Assembly: GCA_937890875.1 (NCBI GenBank)
Contig: CALAEB010000351.1
Location: 1 to 16,510, forward strand
DNA: 16,510 nucleotides
Direction: 5' to 3'
Origin: an uncultured Anaerolineaceae bacterium
Lineage (GTDB): Bacteria > Chloroflexota > Anaerolineae > Anaerolineales > Anaerolineaceae
Position 1 is the stretch's first letter. Every line of letters begins with the position of its first letter. The position numbers were made by a program, and so were the translations under genes. Under the pieces are notes generated by a model that searched no databases, was not told where the DNA came from, and saw nothing but the letters and a program-made list of their open reading frames with translations. This document shows, in pieces, positions 6,000-14,890 of the stretch.

Positions 6000-7457
6000 T
6001 TACGCAGTCAGTTTCAGGTCTTTGGCCGCTTTCACTTCATCCATCCGCCCGAAAGGCGTGGTAAACGGCGCGCCGTGCAGCAGTTCCGGCTGTTCATGCG
6101 CTTCTCTGGCAATTGCGAGCATCGCCTCAATAAACGCATCCAGCGTTTGCTTGCTTTCGGTTTCGGTCGGTTCAATCATCAGCGCTTCATGCACAATCAG
6201 CGGGAAGTAATTGGTCGGCGGATGGAACTTGTAATCCATCAGCCGCTTCGCCACATCCAGCGCGCGTACACCCGGCGCATCCTCCCATTTTGCATCCAGC
6301 ACAAACTCGTGCATGCAGGTCCGGTCATATGGCAGCGGATACGCATTCTTCAACGCGTGCATCAGATAATTCGCGTTCAGCGCCGCATGTTCGGCGATCC
6401 GCCGCATTCCGTCGGCGCCCTGCATCAGACAGTAAGTGTAGGCCCGAACGATCACAGCAAAATGGCCTGAAAAAGCGCCCACCCGGCCGATACTTTTCTC
6501 CGGCATCTTCCAGCCGTACAGCGGCGGGAGCTCCTCTGTCGCCGGTTCCAGCACAGCCGCCAGCGGCCCCGGCAGGAACGGCGCCAATGTGTCCGTGCAG
6601 ACCACCGCGCCTGCGCCCGGCCCGCCGCCGCCATGCGGCGTGGCGAAAGTCTTGTGCAGGTTGAAATGCAGCACATCAAACCCGAGTTCCGCCGGTTTCA
6701 CGACCCCCAGCAGCGCGTTCATGTTGGCGCCATCGCCATAAACCAGCCCGCCGGCCTGATGGATCAAGCCGGTGACCTGGTCGATATTCTCGTCAAACAA
6801 GCCGAGCGTGTTCGGATTGGTGATCATAATGCCAGCCAAGTCCTCATTGCACAGCGCGCGCAGGCCGTCCAGGTCAATATTCCCGCGGGCATCCGTAGGT
6901 ACCGGTTTCACCGTAAAGCCGCTCATGACGGAAGAAGCCGGGTTCGTGCCATGCGCACTGTCCGGAATCAGCATCACCTTGCGCCGGTCGTTCTTGCGGT
7001 CCGCATGATACGCGGCGATCATCTTCACGCCACAGAACTCACCCTGCGCACCGGCAGCCGGTGTCAGTGATCCGGCGGTAAACCCGCTGACTTTCTGCAG
7101 AATGTCCTGCATCTCATAAACCAGCAATAATGCGCCCTGCAGCGTCTCAATCGGCTGAGCCGGATGCAGCTGCGAAAATCCCGGCATGCGGGCAGTCCGC
7201 TCGCAAATTTTCGGATTGTATTTCATCGTGCAGGAACCCAATGGGTAAAAACCCAGGTCCACCGCGTAATTCAGCTCCGAGAGCAGCGTGAAATGACGCA
7301 CCACATCCAGCTCGGAAAGTTCCGGCATCGGCAGATCACTCCGCTCAAGAGCCGGGTCCAATTCCGCGGATGGCACATCCGGCTGCGGAAAACGGAAACC
7401 GGCACGCCCCGTGGAAGAGAGTTCAAAAACGGTCGGTTGTTCATGCTTCGTGGTCAT
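6000..7457 (-). CDS. gcvPB: Glycine dehydrogenase (decarboxylating) subunit 2, P-protein catalytic half
   Basis: With GcvPA this forms the P-protein, which decarboxylates glycine through pyridoxal phosphate and passes the aminomethyl group to the lipoyl arm of GcvH. The 485-residue product carries the cofactor site: FNLHKTFATPHGGGGPG (265-281) with the Schiff-base lysine K269, plus SAHGTNPAS (167-175) and YPLGSCTMKYNP (71-82), all hallmarks of this subunit. The open frame reaches 7493, but ATG 7457 is preferred because GGGAG stands six bases upstream; at ATG 7463 the same GGGAG would abut the start codon. With this start it overlaps the end of gcvPA by 17 bases. It is the last gene of the gcvH-gcvPA-gcvPB operon. 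Its start codon is the only uncertain point. Confidence 0.96.
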   Translation of the reverse strand: MTTKHEQPTVFELSSTGRAGFRFPQPDVPSAELDPALERSDLPMPELSELDVVRHFTLLSELNYAVDLGFYPLGSCTMKYNPKICERTARMPGFSQLHPAQPIETLQGALLLVYEMQDILQKVSGFTAGSLTPAAGAQGEFCGVKMIAAYHADRKNDRRKVMLIPDSAHGTNPASSVMSGFTVKPVPTDARGNIDLDGLRALCNEDLAGIMITNPNTLGLFDENIDQVTGLIHQAGGLVYGDGANMNALLGVVKPAELGFDVLHFNLHKTFATPHGGGGPGAGAVVCTDTLAPFLPGPLAAVLEPATEELPPLYGWKMPEKSIGRVGAFSGHFAVIVRAYTYCLMQGADGMRRIAEHAALNANYLMHALKNAYPLPYDRTCMHEFVLDAKWEDAPGVRALDVAKRLMDYKFHPPTNYFPLIVHEALMIEPTETESKQTLDAFIEAMLAIAREAHEQPELLHGAPFTTPFGRMDEVKAAKDLKLTA

Positions 7458-8802
7458 GGTCATCTCCCGCCAGGACATGGCAAAAATTATCAATGTCCTC
7501 TTTCGAATTCATCTCAGTCACAGCGACCAGCATCGCATTTCCCAACGACGGCCAATCCGAAGACAGGTCATATCCGCCCAGAATGCTGTGATGCAGCAAG
7601 TGTTCATTAAACGCCACAACCGGTTCCGGACAAACCACAACAAATTCATGGAAAAACGTCCCGCTGTTCAGCACTTTGAATCCCGGAATTGAGCCGATCT
7701 TCGCCGCGGCGTAATGCGCCTTGTCATAACACAGCCGGGCCACAGACCGTAGCCCTTCCTTGCCGAGCAGGCTCAGGTAAATCGCCGCCGCCAGCGCGTT
7801 CAGACCTTGATTGGAACAAATGTTGGAGGTGGCTTTTTCACGGCGGATATGCTGCTCACGGGCGGTCAGCGTCAGCACGTACCCTTTTTGCCCGCGGTTG
7901 TCCACCGTCTCTCCGACAATCCGGCCGGACATTTTCCGCGCCAATTCTTTCCGGGTGGCGAAAAGCCCCAGGTACGGGCCGCCCATCGCCGGCGGAATTC
8001 CCAGCGGCTGGCCTTCTCCCACAACCACATCCGCGCCCATTTCACCGGGCGTTTTCAGCAATCCCAGCGCGATCGGATTCACGCACACGCAAAACAACGC
8101 GCCTTTTGCGTGAACCGCCGCGGCGAGTTCGGTAAAATCATGAACCTGGCCGAAAAAGTCGGGATATTGCACGACCACCATCGCGGTGGAGTCATCTGTC
8201 ATTTCCGCCAGCCGCCGCGGATTAATTTCATCCAGCGACACAGTCTCCGGGACATCGATCCGCATCCCGTCAAAATCCTGCAAATACGTCCGCATCACAG
8301 CCTGATAATGCGGATGCAGACCGGCAGAAACCAGAATCCGTTTACGTTTTCCGCGATATTGATGGTAAGCCAGAATTCCGGCTTCGGCGCAGGAGGTCGC
8401 ACCGTCATAATGGGAAGCGTTCGATACGTCCATGCCGGTCAGCCGGGCAATCAAGCTTTGATATTCGAAAATTGCCTGCAAGGTCCCCTGCGAGATTTCC
8501 GGCTGATACGGCGTATATGCCGTATAAAATTCACCGCGGCTGATCAGGTTGTCGATCGCCGCAGGGATATAATGCCGATAGGCTCCCGCACCGAGAAAAC
8601 AGGACGCATCTTCCAAAGAGAAATTCGCCTCCGCCATCTCTTTCAGCTGCGCAGCCGTCTCCATCTCAGTCAGTCCCGGAAGCAAATCCAGCCTGGGAAA
8701 ACGCTGCGCTTTCGGAACCGCCTCAAACAGATCCTCAATACTTTTTACGCCGATCGAAGCGAGCATCTCCTCCCGTTCGGCTGGACTGTGAGGAATAAAC
8801 AT
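7441..8802 (-). CDS. gcvPA: Glycine dehydrogenase (decarboxylating) subunit 1
   Basis: This is the N-terminal half-protein of the split P-protein, the partner of GcvPB in the cytoplasmic glycine cleavage system. The 453-residue length is normal. Diagnostic segments are the start FIPHSPAEREEML, YTPYQPEISQGTLQ (96-109), NASHYDGATSCAEA (128-141), GPYLGLFATR (275-284) and REQHIRREKATSNIC (315-329). As expected, this subunit carries no cofactor lysine; that is in GcvPB. ATG 8802 follows GGGAG, which overlaps the gcvH stop codon, and only three bases separate the two genes, so translation is probably coupled. Confidence 0.96.
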   Translation of the reverse strand: MFIPHSPAEREEMLASIGVKSIEDLFEAVPKAQRFPRLDLLPGLTEMETAAQLKEMAEANFSLEDASCFLGAGAYRHYIPAAIDNLISRGEFYTAYTPYQPEISQGTLQAIFEYQSLIARLTGMDVSNASHYDGATSCAEAGILAYHQYRGKRKRILVSAGLHPHYQAVMRTYLQDFDGMRIDVPETVSLDEINPRRLAEMTDDSTAMVVVQYPDFFGQVHDFTELAAAVHAKGALFCVCVNPIALGLLKTPGEMGADVVVGEGQPLGIPPAMGGPYLGLFATRKELARKMSGRIVGETVDNRGQKGYVLTLTAREQHIRREKATSNICSNQGLNALAAAIYLSLLGKEGLRSVARLCYDKAHYAAAKIGSIPGFKVLNSGTFFHEFVVVCPEPVVAFNEHLLHHSILGGYDLSSDWPSLGNAMLVAVTEMNSKEDIDNFCHVLAGDDHDHEA

Positions 8803-8805
8803 GCG

Positions 8806-9195
8806 TTACTCCCGTTGTTCACAATACGCCTGATAAGCAGCGGCATCCATCAGATCGGAAGTATCAAACCCGTCTTCATTCTCAAGTTTGACCAGCCAGG
8901 CAATGCCGAACGGGTCGGTGTTAAGGATCTCCGGCTTATCCACTGCCGCTTCATTGGCAGCGGTCACACGTCCGGACACCGGCGTGTAAACGTCCGACGC
9001 GGCTTTGACAGATTCAACAGTCCCAATCAGATCGGACGCTTCCAGTTCATCGCCTTCCGAAACACTGATCTCAACAAACACGATGTCAGAAAGCGCATTT
9101 TGTGCGTAATCAGTAATACCAATAACGGCCGTTTTGCCATCAATTTCGACCCACTCGTCATTTTTTGAGTAAAGAAATTTGGGATTAATGTCCAT
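8806..9195 (-). CDS. gcvH: Glycine cleavage system H protein
   Basis: GcvH is the small lipoyl-carrying shuttle that moves the aminomethyl group between the P, T and L proteins. The 129 residues match the family length, and ESVKAASDVY (61-70) is the lipoylation site with K64 as the modified lysine; GITDYAQNALSDIVFVE (26-42) is a second family hallmark. ATG 9195 is preceded by AAGGAG six bases upstream, one of the strongest ribosome sites in the window. It is the first gene of the operon, with a promoter at 9227-9256. gcvT, often next to gcvH, is not in this window. Confidence 0.97.
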   Translation of the reverse strand: MDINPKFLYSKNDEWVEIDGKTAVIGITDYAQNALSDIVFVEISVSEGDELEASDLIGTVESVKAASDVYTPVSGRVTAANEAAVDKPEILNTDPFGIAWLVKLENEDGFDTSDLMDAAAYQAYCEQRE

Positions 9196-9226
9196 TCAGA
9201 GCTCCTTCACCTGATCTTTTCTTTCA

Positions 9227-9256
9227 ATTATACGCGAGAAGGACAGGAAAAGTGAA
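9227..9256 (-). promoter_or_regulatory. Promoter for gcvH-gcvPA-gcvPB
   Basis: On the minus strand TTCACT (9256-9251) is followed by an 18-base spacer and a perfect TATAAT (9232-9227). The leader before gcvH would be only about 25 bases, too short for a glycine riboswitch. The -35 element coincides with one arm of the hairpin at 9251-9270. Confidence 0.6.
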
Positions 9257-9270
9257 GGGACCTCTTCACT
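9251..9270 (-). terminator. Weak terminator after the membrane protein gene
   Basis: AGTGAAG (9251-9257) pairs with CTTCACT (9264-9270) around a six-base loop, and the minus strand continues into TTTCC. It begins nine bases after the stop codon of the gene ending at 9279. It shares bases with the -35 box of the gcvH promoter. Confidence 0.45.
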
Positions 9271-9278
9271 GCCCGCTT

Positions 9279-9794
9279 TTATGAAATTTCCATGATCGCC
9301 AAATTTTCAGATTGTGTTTCCGCCGGATCAGATTCCAAAGGAGGCCGGAAAATCAAAAAATTGACTGCAAGCCCGACCACGGTGCCGACAAAAGTACCGA
9401 AAATCCTGCTCAAGCCATAGACCCAGGCATTTTCCATCGTGTTCAGATAGGCTACCGCGAAGTATACGATCGCAGCGGGAACAATGCTTTCCCGTTTGTT
9501 TGCCGCATTGTGGATATAAATGATGGGAATAAGCCCCAGAGAGATAATCAGGATATTCCCAGTGAATGAAGCAATTCCAATGCCGACCAATCCTCCGATC
9601 AACGTCCCGATGTTACGGATCACTGCCGCCCGCAGCGAGGAAGAGACGGTTTTTTCAACAGCCACCACTGCGCCGATACATGCAAAAAACATGGATTGAT
9701 GGAAAACGTACTTCATCAACATCGCTGCCAGAACAACGGCAATCACTGTTTTTAATGTCCGCAGTCCCAAAAAAGATGAAAGGGTTTTTCTCAC
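9279..9794 (-). CDS. Small FUSC / aromatic acid exporter-type membrane protein
   Basis: The product resembles the membrane half of aromatic acid exporter (ArAE/FUSC) proteins. FLGLRTLKTVIAVVLAA (8-24) is the typical first segment, followed by about five more hydrophobic segments (roughly 36-46, 62-77, 80-95, 105-118 and 128-149), then a short acidic tail. The substrate is unknown. At 171 residues it lacks the long soluble C-terminal domain of many relatives. The frame is open to a TTG at 9923, but I prefer GTG 9794: GAGG lies eight bases upstream, it puts the start just before the family domain, and the region between contains a promoter. The start is moderately uncertain. It appears to be a single-gene transcript between the sugar operon and gcvH. 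Confidence 0.72.
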   Translation of the reverse strand: MRKTLSSFLGLRTLKTVIAVVLAAMLMKYVFHQSMFFACIGAVVAVEKTVSSSLRAAVIRNIGTLIGGLVGIGIASFTGNILIISLGLIPIIYIHNAANKRESIVPAAIVYFAVAYLNTMENAWVYGLSRIFGTFVGTVVGLAVNFLIFRPPLESDPAETQSENLAIMEIS

Positions 9795-9894
9795 TTCTGA
9801 ATCCTCATTTTCACTGATAATGCCTGCGTTTTTGCCATGGCCATACCGTTTAAGTGATGATCCATCCGGGCAGTTTCCCGCAGAAAGCGAACAT

Positions 9895-9923
9895 ATAATA
9901 GCACAGAGCAGCCGGAAACTCAA
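9895..9923 (-). promoter_or_regulatory. Promoter for the small membrane protein gene
   Basis: On the minus strand TTGAGT (9923-9918), a 17-base spacer, then TATTAT (9900-9895): four and five of six consensus matches with ideal spacing. It lies just after the sugar operon terminator and about 100 bases before GTG 9794, which argues against translation starting at the TTG at 9923. Confidence 0.5.
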
Positions 9924-9984
9924 ATTTTTGTTGCTGATTGTTATTGGTCACCGGCGATACGCCCGGTCCCGAAAGGATTCAATG

Positions 9985-10017
9985 AAAAAAAAGGGCCTGG
10001 TACAAGAAACCGGACCC
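9985..10017 (-). terminator. Intrinsic terminator of the sugar-utilisation operon
   Basis: On the minus strand GGGTCCGGT pairs with ACCAGGCCC (one mismatch, one G-U) around a seven-base loop and is followed by eight Ts (9992-9985). It begins 34 bases after the GH2 stop codon. This is the only textbook terminator with a long free T-run in the window. Confidence 0.85.
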
Positions 10018-10051
10018 GCAGAACGTTTTATAACTGGTTGTGACAGACAGC

Positions 10052-11788
10052 TTAAGCCTGATTATCACCCTTATTAATTTCTCGAACAGTTTCGAGCGGT
10101 ATCTTCGGTTCGCGATCACTGGTCAGCAAACCGTTCTGTTCTTTTCCGATATCCGTCAGCTGCGTATAACAATACCCCTGAACATATTTGGAACAGCGAA
10201 AGGCATTAATAAGTTCCCGGAATTGGTCAGTATACTCTTCCAGCGTCTTGCGCTCAGAGTATCCCCAGAGGCCATCGCTATTTTCATCCTGAGAAAAGCG
10301 TATACCGCCGAACTCGCTGACGATGATGGGCTGGTTGTCATATTGCTTATCTCCGATAAATAATTTCTTGCCGTTCGGTAAAAATTCAAGTATCTTTTCC
10401 AGATGGGCATAACGGTCTCTCATCACCGCTACGGAGGATTCATAATCATGAATCGTAAGGATATCCGTGCAGATATGCTCCCAGCCGTCATTATCGATGA
10501 CCAACCGTGAACTGTCCAAAGATTTTGTTATGTGAAACAACGCTTTACAATGTTCCTGCTGCAGGGTGTTTTTTTGTATTTCCTGCACTGCCCAAGACTC
10601 ATTTAAAGGTACCCAGGCCACGATACAAGGGTGATTGTAATCTCTTTGCACAGCCTCTATCCATTCCCTGTACATCCTTACGGCATATTCATCCGAGTAA
10701 AGATAGGCGGATCCGATTTCTCCCCAGACCAATAGCCCCATGCGATCCGCATGGTAAAGGAAACGGGGATCCTCAACTTTTTGGTGTTTGCGAACCCCAT
10801 TAAATCCCATGGCTTTCACCAATTCAATATCTTTTATAAACGCCTCATCCGATGGAGCCGTCATCAATGACGCTGGCCAATAACCTTGATCCAGGATCAG
10901 CTTCTGATAATAAGGCCGGTTGTTCAGCATAAACATATTGTTTTCAACAGACACTTTGCGCATTCCAAAATATGAGGAAACAGTATCCGTAACCTGTCCC
11001 TCGTTACATACATTGAATACGACGTCGAATAATCTGGGCGTTTCCGGCGACCATGCAAGGTCCTCATAGAAATTCCATGCCGACAGGACAGGCTGATCCA
11101 GGCTGACAGACAAGGAACCTTTGCCGCTCTGTGATTGAACGGAAACACTGGTCACCAGAATACTTTCAAACGATATTTGTATTTTCATCGTCGTGCCCTT
11201 ACCGCCGCAAATCTTGTAATCGAACTTAATGGCTTTCTCATCGAACAGCGGGGTGATCCGAACAGTTTCCAAATGGATATACGGAACAGCTTCCAGCCAC
11301 ACACTTTGCCAGATTCCGGTCGTACGGGTATAGAATATACTTCTTGGTTTATCTTCCCAAAACTGCTTCCCGCGCGGCATTTCGAGGTCCATATGGTCAT
11401 CCACCGCTTTTACGACAAAAGTGTTTGATTTGTCAAAAGATACCGCATCGGTAATATCCGCACAAAAGCCGGTCTGACCGCCTGTATGTTCGGCAACCAT
11501 AATCTCGTTGACCCAAACCTTACATGAATAATCGACCGCACCGAAGTGAAGAAAGATACGACTGCCACGCATGGACAATGGGATCATGGACGTCCTTCGA
11601 TACCATACAGTGTGATGGAATTCAGTAATTCCCAGCCCGGACAGCTTACTTTCAAAAGCAAAAGGCACGTTTATTTTTCGATCGAACTTGTCAGTATCAA
11701 ACGAAAAATCCCATTCTCCGTTTAATGAAAGCCAATTGTCGCGCATAAATACTGGTCTGGGATATTCATTCCTGTAAATATTTGTCAT
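10052..11788 (-). CDS. Glycoside hydrolase family 2 enzyme (beta-glycosidase)
   Basis: GH2 enzymes are retaining exo-beta-glycosidases (beta-galactosidase, beta-glucuronidase, beta-mannosidase and others). The 578 residues contain an N-terminal sugar-binding jelly roll (about 1-170; LNGEWDFSFD at 22-31, TTGIWQSVWLE at 156-166), an immunoglobulin-like domain (about 170-280) and a TIM barrel (about 285-578). The acid/base is E397 in WVPLNESW (392-399) and the nucleophile is E492 in PIIVSEFGG (487-495); KAMGFNGVRKHQ (325-336) is the usual barrel strand. There is no signal peptide, so it acts in the cytoplasm. ATG 11788 follows GGAG. It is the last gene of the operon, 115 bases after the GH43 gene. 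The substrate cannot be fixed; annotation as beta-galactosidase would be a guess. Confidence 0.9.
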   Translation of the reverse strand: MTNIYRNEYPRPVFMRDNWLSLNGEWDFSFDTDKFDRKINVPFAFESKLSGLGITEFHHTVWYRRTSMIPLSMRGSRIFLHFGAVDYSCKVWVNEIMVAEHTGGQTGFCADITDAVSFDKSNTFVVKAVDDHMDLEMPRGKQFWEDKPRSIFYTRTTGIWQSVWLEAVPYIHLETVRITPLFDEKAIKFDYKICGGKGTTMKIQISFESILVTSVSVQSQSGKGSLSVSLDQPVLSAWNFYEDLAWSPETPRLFDVVFNVCNEGQVTDTVSSYFGMRKVSVENNMFMLNNRPYYQKLILDQGYWPASLMTAPSDEAFIKDIELVKAMGFNGVRKHQKVEDPRFLYHADRMGLLVWGEIGSAYLYSDEYAVRMYREWIEAVQRDYNHPCIVAWVPLNESWAVQEIQKNTLQQEHCKALFHITKSLDSSRLVIDNDGWEHICTDILTIHDYESSVAVMRDRYAHLEKILEFLPNGKKLFIGDKQYDNQPIIVSEFGGIRFSQDENSDGLWGYSERKTLEEYTDQFRELINAFRCSKYVQGYCYTQLTDIGKEQNGLLTSDREPKIPLETVREINKGDNQA

Positions 11789-11903
11789 TCAGTTCTCCAA
11801 GATTGTCTGTTTCGTAATATGTCATAAAAAATACGGTAACCACCGCTCTGAAAACAGTGAGAATTTTCGCAAGATTCAGGCAATTAAAGTTAAAGTGTCA
11901 AAG

Positions 11904-14048
11904 CTAAAATTCGTAAAAAGAGGAAGCTGTGGTTTTATTACTTTCAATTGAATATTTATCAAATCTGGCTTCCGTTATTCTATAATTTTTTATTCGGATT
12001 CCAGTTGCCCCAAACAGGATCGGACAGGAATCATGATATTCCAGTACGGGCTCCGGATTATCTCCGACGTATACACAGATATCGTTGACCTCCACCCGGA
12101 GACGCAGGCGATAGTTGCTGGCATTTCCAAGATTTATATTTTTAAAAAGCAGTTCCTTTTCGTTGTACCTGTGCTTCGTGAGCACAACGCGGCCGTTTTC
12201 TAAAGAAACGCAATATCCAATAAAGAAATTGATCCCTAATTTCTTATCATCTCCTTCACCACCATCAGCCAATTCGCTTCCCCGAAACAGAATCCCGACA
12301 GAAGAATTTTCAATTTTCGGAAAATCATCCAGTTCTAAGACTGCTTCAAAACAGGGGCAATCCGTCCCTCCCCAGCACCGCTTGTCATACGGGCCGAAAT
12401 CCGTTATTTTTTCCGAGACAAACGCATCGCTGCTCCGTGAATGAATGAAAAGGACCGCGGGACGCTCCTGTCCATGACCGAAAGTAAGGGAAACTTCCTG
12501 CAGTCCTTGCGGCAACCTGACAACATATAAAACGATATCACGGCTCATCGCTATCGGCTTGCATCCCACCTGGCCCTCATCCAATTCAACGGTCAGTAAA
12601 TTTTGCGCCTGATTGGCTTCTTTGCAGGCAATGGCAACGATATATTCCCCAGATTCCGCAACGTTGAGACGAATTTTTTCATTCTTCCGCCCGCTCAGCG
12701 GCACCGTACAAGGCAGAGGAACGAACAACCCGGCAGCTGCAGTCTGCATATTCCCTGCGCTGAATGCCGTGTAGCCCATTGCGACTTTTGGCCCTTCAGA
12801 GAAATAACCGATTCGATCTCCGGAACGAATCAGCATCTTACATTCTGTTGTTTTTCTGCCATCCACATATAAACTGGCTTCTTCCGTACTGTAACGAATC
12901 TGTAAAGCGTGAAGCGCATTATGCTGATAGGGATAAGGAATGACGTATTCATTCAGCAAGAGCCCGTCCGTCTGAAGAATTCTTATCCGGTTGGAAGCAG
13001 GGCTCATGACCACACGATAAAACCCAATTTCAACACCGTAGGATCCTTCACCATCCTCTCCATCCTTTATGAACAGGTTAAACTCAACGACTCCTGAATC
13101 ACTGTACAAAGGATTCTCACATACATAATGCAAATTTCCTGAAGATACGAGGAAGTTGCCACAGACAGTGCAGCTCCCCTTGAGAAGCTCCCAGGATTTA
13201 GGATGGTTCCCCGAAATCATATTGTCAAAGAAATCCGCTGATTTCGGACTGGGCTGCGGATAATTTGTCGGGCCCAGAACGCGCACGTCTTCATCAAGGA
13301 TTATGGCATCAATGTTTAAATTGCGCGTTTTATCCGGATTTAAATTGTGATAAACGATATAACGGGTGAACATATCCGGGCCATAAACAGTGGAGCTGTG
13401 TCCCAAACCGAAAAACGGTCCCTCTGTATGGATGACAACAGGGTTATGCACACAGTCAACATATCCGGTCAGCGGATGATCACTTATTGCGGCGTTGATC
13501 CGATAACCTTTGGAAAGGTAATGATTCCCGGTAAAGGTCATGTAATATTTCCCGTTTTCCTTAACGACCAACGGGCCTTCCGTCCAGCCTTCCATGAATG
13601 CTCCCGTATGCACCGGTTCACCAAATTCGACTGGAGATTTCATTTCGCAGCCCAGGATTCCGCTGTCATTCGCCCAATAAAAGTACCACTTCCCGTCATC
13701 GTCAATAAAAACCGATCCGTCAATATTGTGCCCGACATTACCGGTCACCGCATGGAACGGTCCTGTGGCATTTTCACTTTTTAACACATAATGGCCTAAA
13801 CCGTGCGGAGAGGTGTACATGTAGAACAAACCATTCCAATACACCACTTCCGGGGCAAAAGGCACCTGCGCAGGAAATACATCCTCAGCGATAGTCGGCC
13901 CTTCACGCCTCCATTCGACCAGATTATCGGAACTCCAGCAACAAATATCCGGATTCGTAAAGTACAAATAATATTTTCCATTATGCCGCAGCACAAAGGG
14001 GTCAGGAATATCGTCACTTGTATTAATCGGATTGCAATAAAATTCCAT
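11904..14048 (-). CDS. Four-domain glycoside hydrolase family 43 enzyme
   Basis: GH43 enzymes are inverting five-bladed beta-propellers, commonly alpha-L-arabinofuranosidases or beta-xylosidases. The catalytic domain is at about 1-265: IPDPFVLRHNGKYYLYFT (14-31) gives general base D16, NIDGSVFIDDDGKWYFYWA (108-126) gives D110, and WTEGPLVVKENGKYYM (155-170) gives general acid E157. At 714 residues it is much longer than a single propeller. A beta-sandwich-like segment (about 270-435), a CBM6-like segment (about 440-545) and a second sandwich-like segment (about 546-705) follow; these three calls are by eye. No signal peptide is present, so it is cytoplasmic. Many cysteines are present (18), unusual if exported. 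The ATG at 14048 follows AAAGGG and lies two bases from the permease stop. It is probably a side-chain-removing partner of the GH2 enzyme. Confidence 0.88.
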   Translation of the reverse strand: MEFYCNPINTSDDIPDPFVLRHNGKYYLYFTNPDICCWSSDNLVEWRREGPTIAEDVFPAQVPFAPEVVYWNGLFYMYTSPHGLGHYVLKSENATGPFHAVTGNVGHNIDGSVFIDDDGKWYFYWANDSGILGCEMKSPVEFGEPVHTGAFMEGWTEGPLVVKENGKYYMTFTGNHYLSKGYRINAAISDHPLTGYVDCVHNPVVIHTEGPFFGLGHSSTVYGPDMFTRYIVYHNLNPDKTRNLNIDAIILDEDVRVLGPTNYPQPSPKSADFFDNMISGNHPKSWELLKGSCTVCGNFLVSSGNLHYVCENPLYSDSGVVEFNLFIKDGEDGEGSYGVEIGFYRVVMSPASNRIRILQTDGLLLNEYVIPYPYQHNALHALQIRYSTEEASLYVDGRKTTECKMLIRSGDRIGYFSEGPKVAMGYTAFSAGNMQTAAAGLFVPLPCTVPLSGRKNEKIRLNVAESGEYIVAIACKEANQAQNLLTVELDEGQVGCKPIAMSRDIVLYVVRLPQGLQEVSLTFGHGQERPAVLFIHSRSSDAFVSEKITDFGPYDKRCWGGTDCPCFEAVLELDDFPKIENSSVGILFRGSELADGGEGDDKKLGINFFIGYCVSLENGRVVLTKHRYNEKELLFKNINLGNASNYRLRLRVEVNDICVYVGDNPEPVLEYHDSCPILFGATGIRIKNYRITEARFDKYSIESNKTTASSFYEF

Positions 14049-14050
14049 GG

Positions 14051-14887
14051 TTATCCCTTTATACCGGTCATGGCAAACGATTCGGTAAAATGCTTCTGAA
14101 ACGCAACAAACAAAATGATCACAGGCAACTCAGCGATCAATGCCGCAGCCATCATATGCGGGATATTTGTTTGTTGAACATAATGCGAATTAAGCATTGC
14201 AATCGCCACCTGCACAGTCTGCCTGGATTCACTGTGTGTAAATACCATCGGCCCGAAATAATCATTCCAGGTCGTCATAAAGAGCATGATCACATTGGCT
14301 GCAATAGCGGGTTTGCAAAGTGGCAGGTAAATGCGCAAGTAAGCTCCGAAGTATCCGCAGCCGTCAATCTTAGCCGCATCCAGCAATTCCTTGGGAAGAC
14401 CAACGATATATTGGCGCAGGAAAAATATGGTGTTGATATTGCACAATGACGCCGGAACAATCATGGGAAGCAATGTATCGATCCATTTTATTTTTGAATA
14501 GATCACAAACTGCGGAACCAGCAAGACGACCAGAGGAACCATCATCGTGGAAAGCAGCATCGTGAATATGAATTTTTTCAGCGGAAACCTGAGTTTCGAA
14601 AACGCAAAGGCAGCCATGCTTGAAGTAAAAGTACTGAACACGACCACGAGAACACTGATGATGGTGCTGTTTTTGATTCCGGTGAGTAAATTGGAAGCTG
14701 TCCAAATTTCCCTGTAGTTTTCCCATTTCACAGGATCCGGTATCCACTGAGGAGGAATGGTGTACACGAGATTGGGTTCCTTCAGAGAGGTACTGATCAT
14801 CCATATAAAGGGGAGGATCATTGTACATGCGCCAATCAGGATTATGATGAATACGACAACGCGTCCCGGGGTCGTTTTCCTTTGCAT
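14051..14887 (-). CDS. Carbohydrate ABC transporter permease, MalG type
   Basis: This is one of two inner-membrane channel subunits of a CUT1-type sugar importer. The 278 residues show six hydrophobic segments, the first at about 11-32. The EAA loop that contacts the ATPase is ELLDAAKIDGCGYF (167-180) with the trailing LPLCKPAIA (188-196). The C-terminus FTESFAMTGIKG matches the usual MalG-type ending. Periplasm-side WNDYFGPMVF (207-216) is also typical. ATG 14887 follows AAGGAG. It is three bases from the upstream permease and two from the GH43 gene, so these are co-translated. The sugar is unknown, and no ATPase gene is seen in the window. Confidence 0.93.
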   Translation of the reverse strand: MQRKTTPGRVVVFIIILIGACTMILPFIWMISTSLKEPNLVYTIPPQWIPDPVKWENYREIWTASNLLTGIKNSTIISVLVVVFSTFTSSMAAFAFSKLRFPLKKFIFTMLLSTMMVPLVVLLVPQFVIYSKIKWIDTLLPMIVPASLCNINTIFFLRQYIVGLPKELLDAAKIDGCGYFGAYLRIYLPLCKPAIAANVIMLFMTTWNDYFGPMVFTHSESRQTVQVAIAMLNSHYVQQTNIPHMMAAALIAELPVIILFVAFQKHFTESFAMTGIKG

Positions 14888-14890
14888 GAA

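Noticed and set aside
7807..9168. A 453-codon open frame on the plus strand
   Set aside because: It lies antisense to gcvPA and gcvH, both well supported by conserved motifs. Its translation is rich in Arg, His and Gln without domain structure, which is typical of an antisense shadow frame.
9196..9278. Glycine riboswitch upstream of gcvH
   Set aside because: Only 83 bases separate the genes, the predicted leader is about 25 bases, and no riboswitch core is visible.
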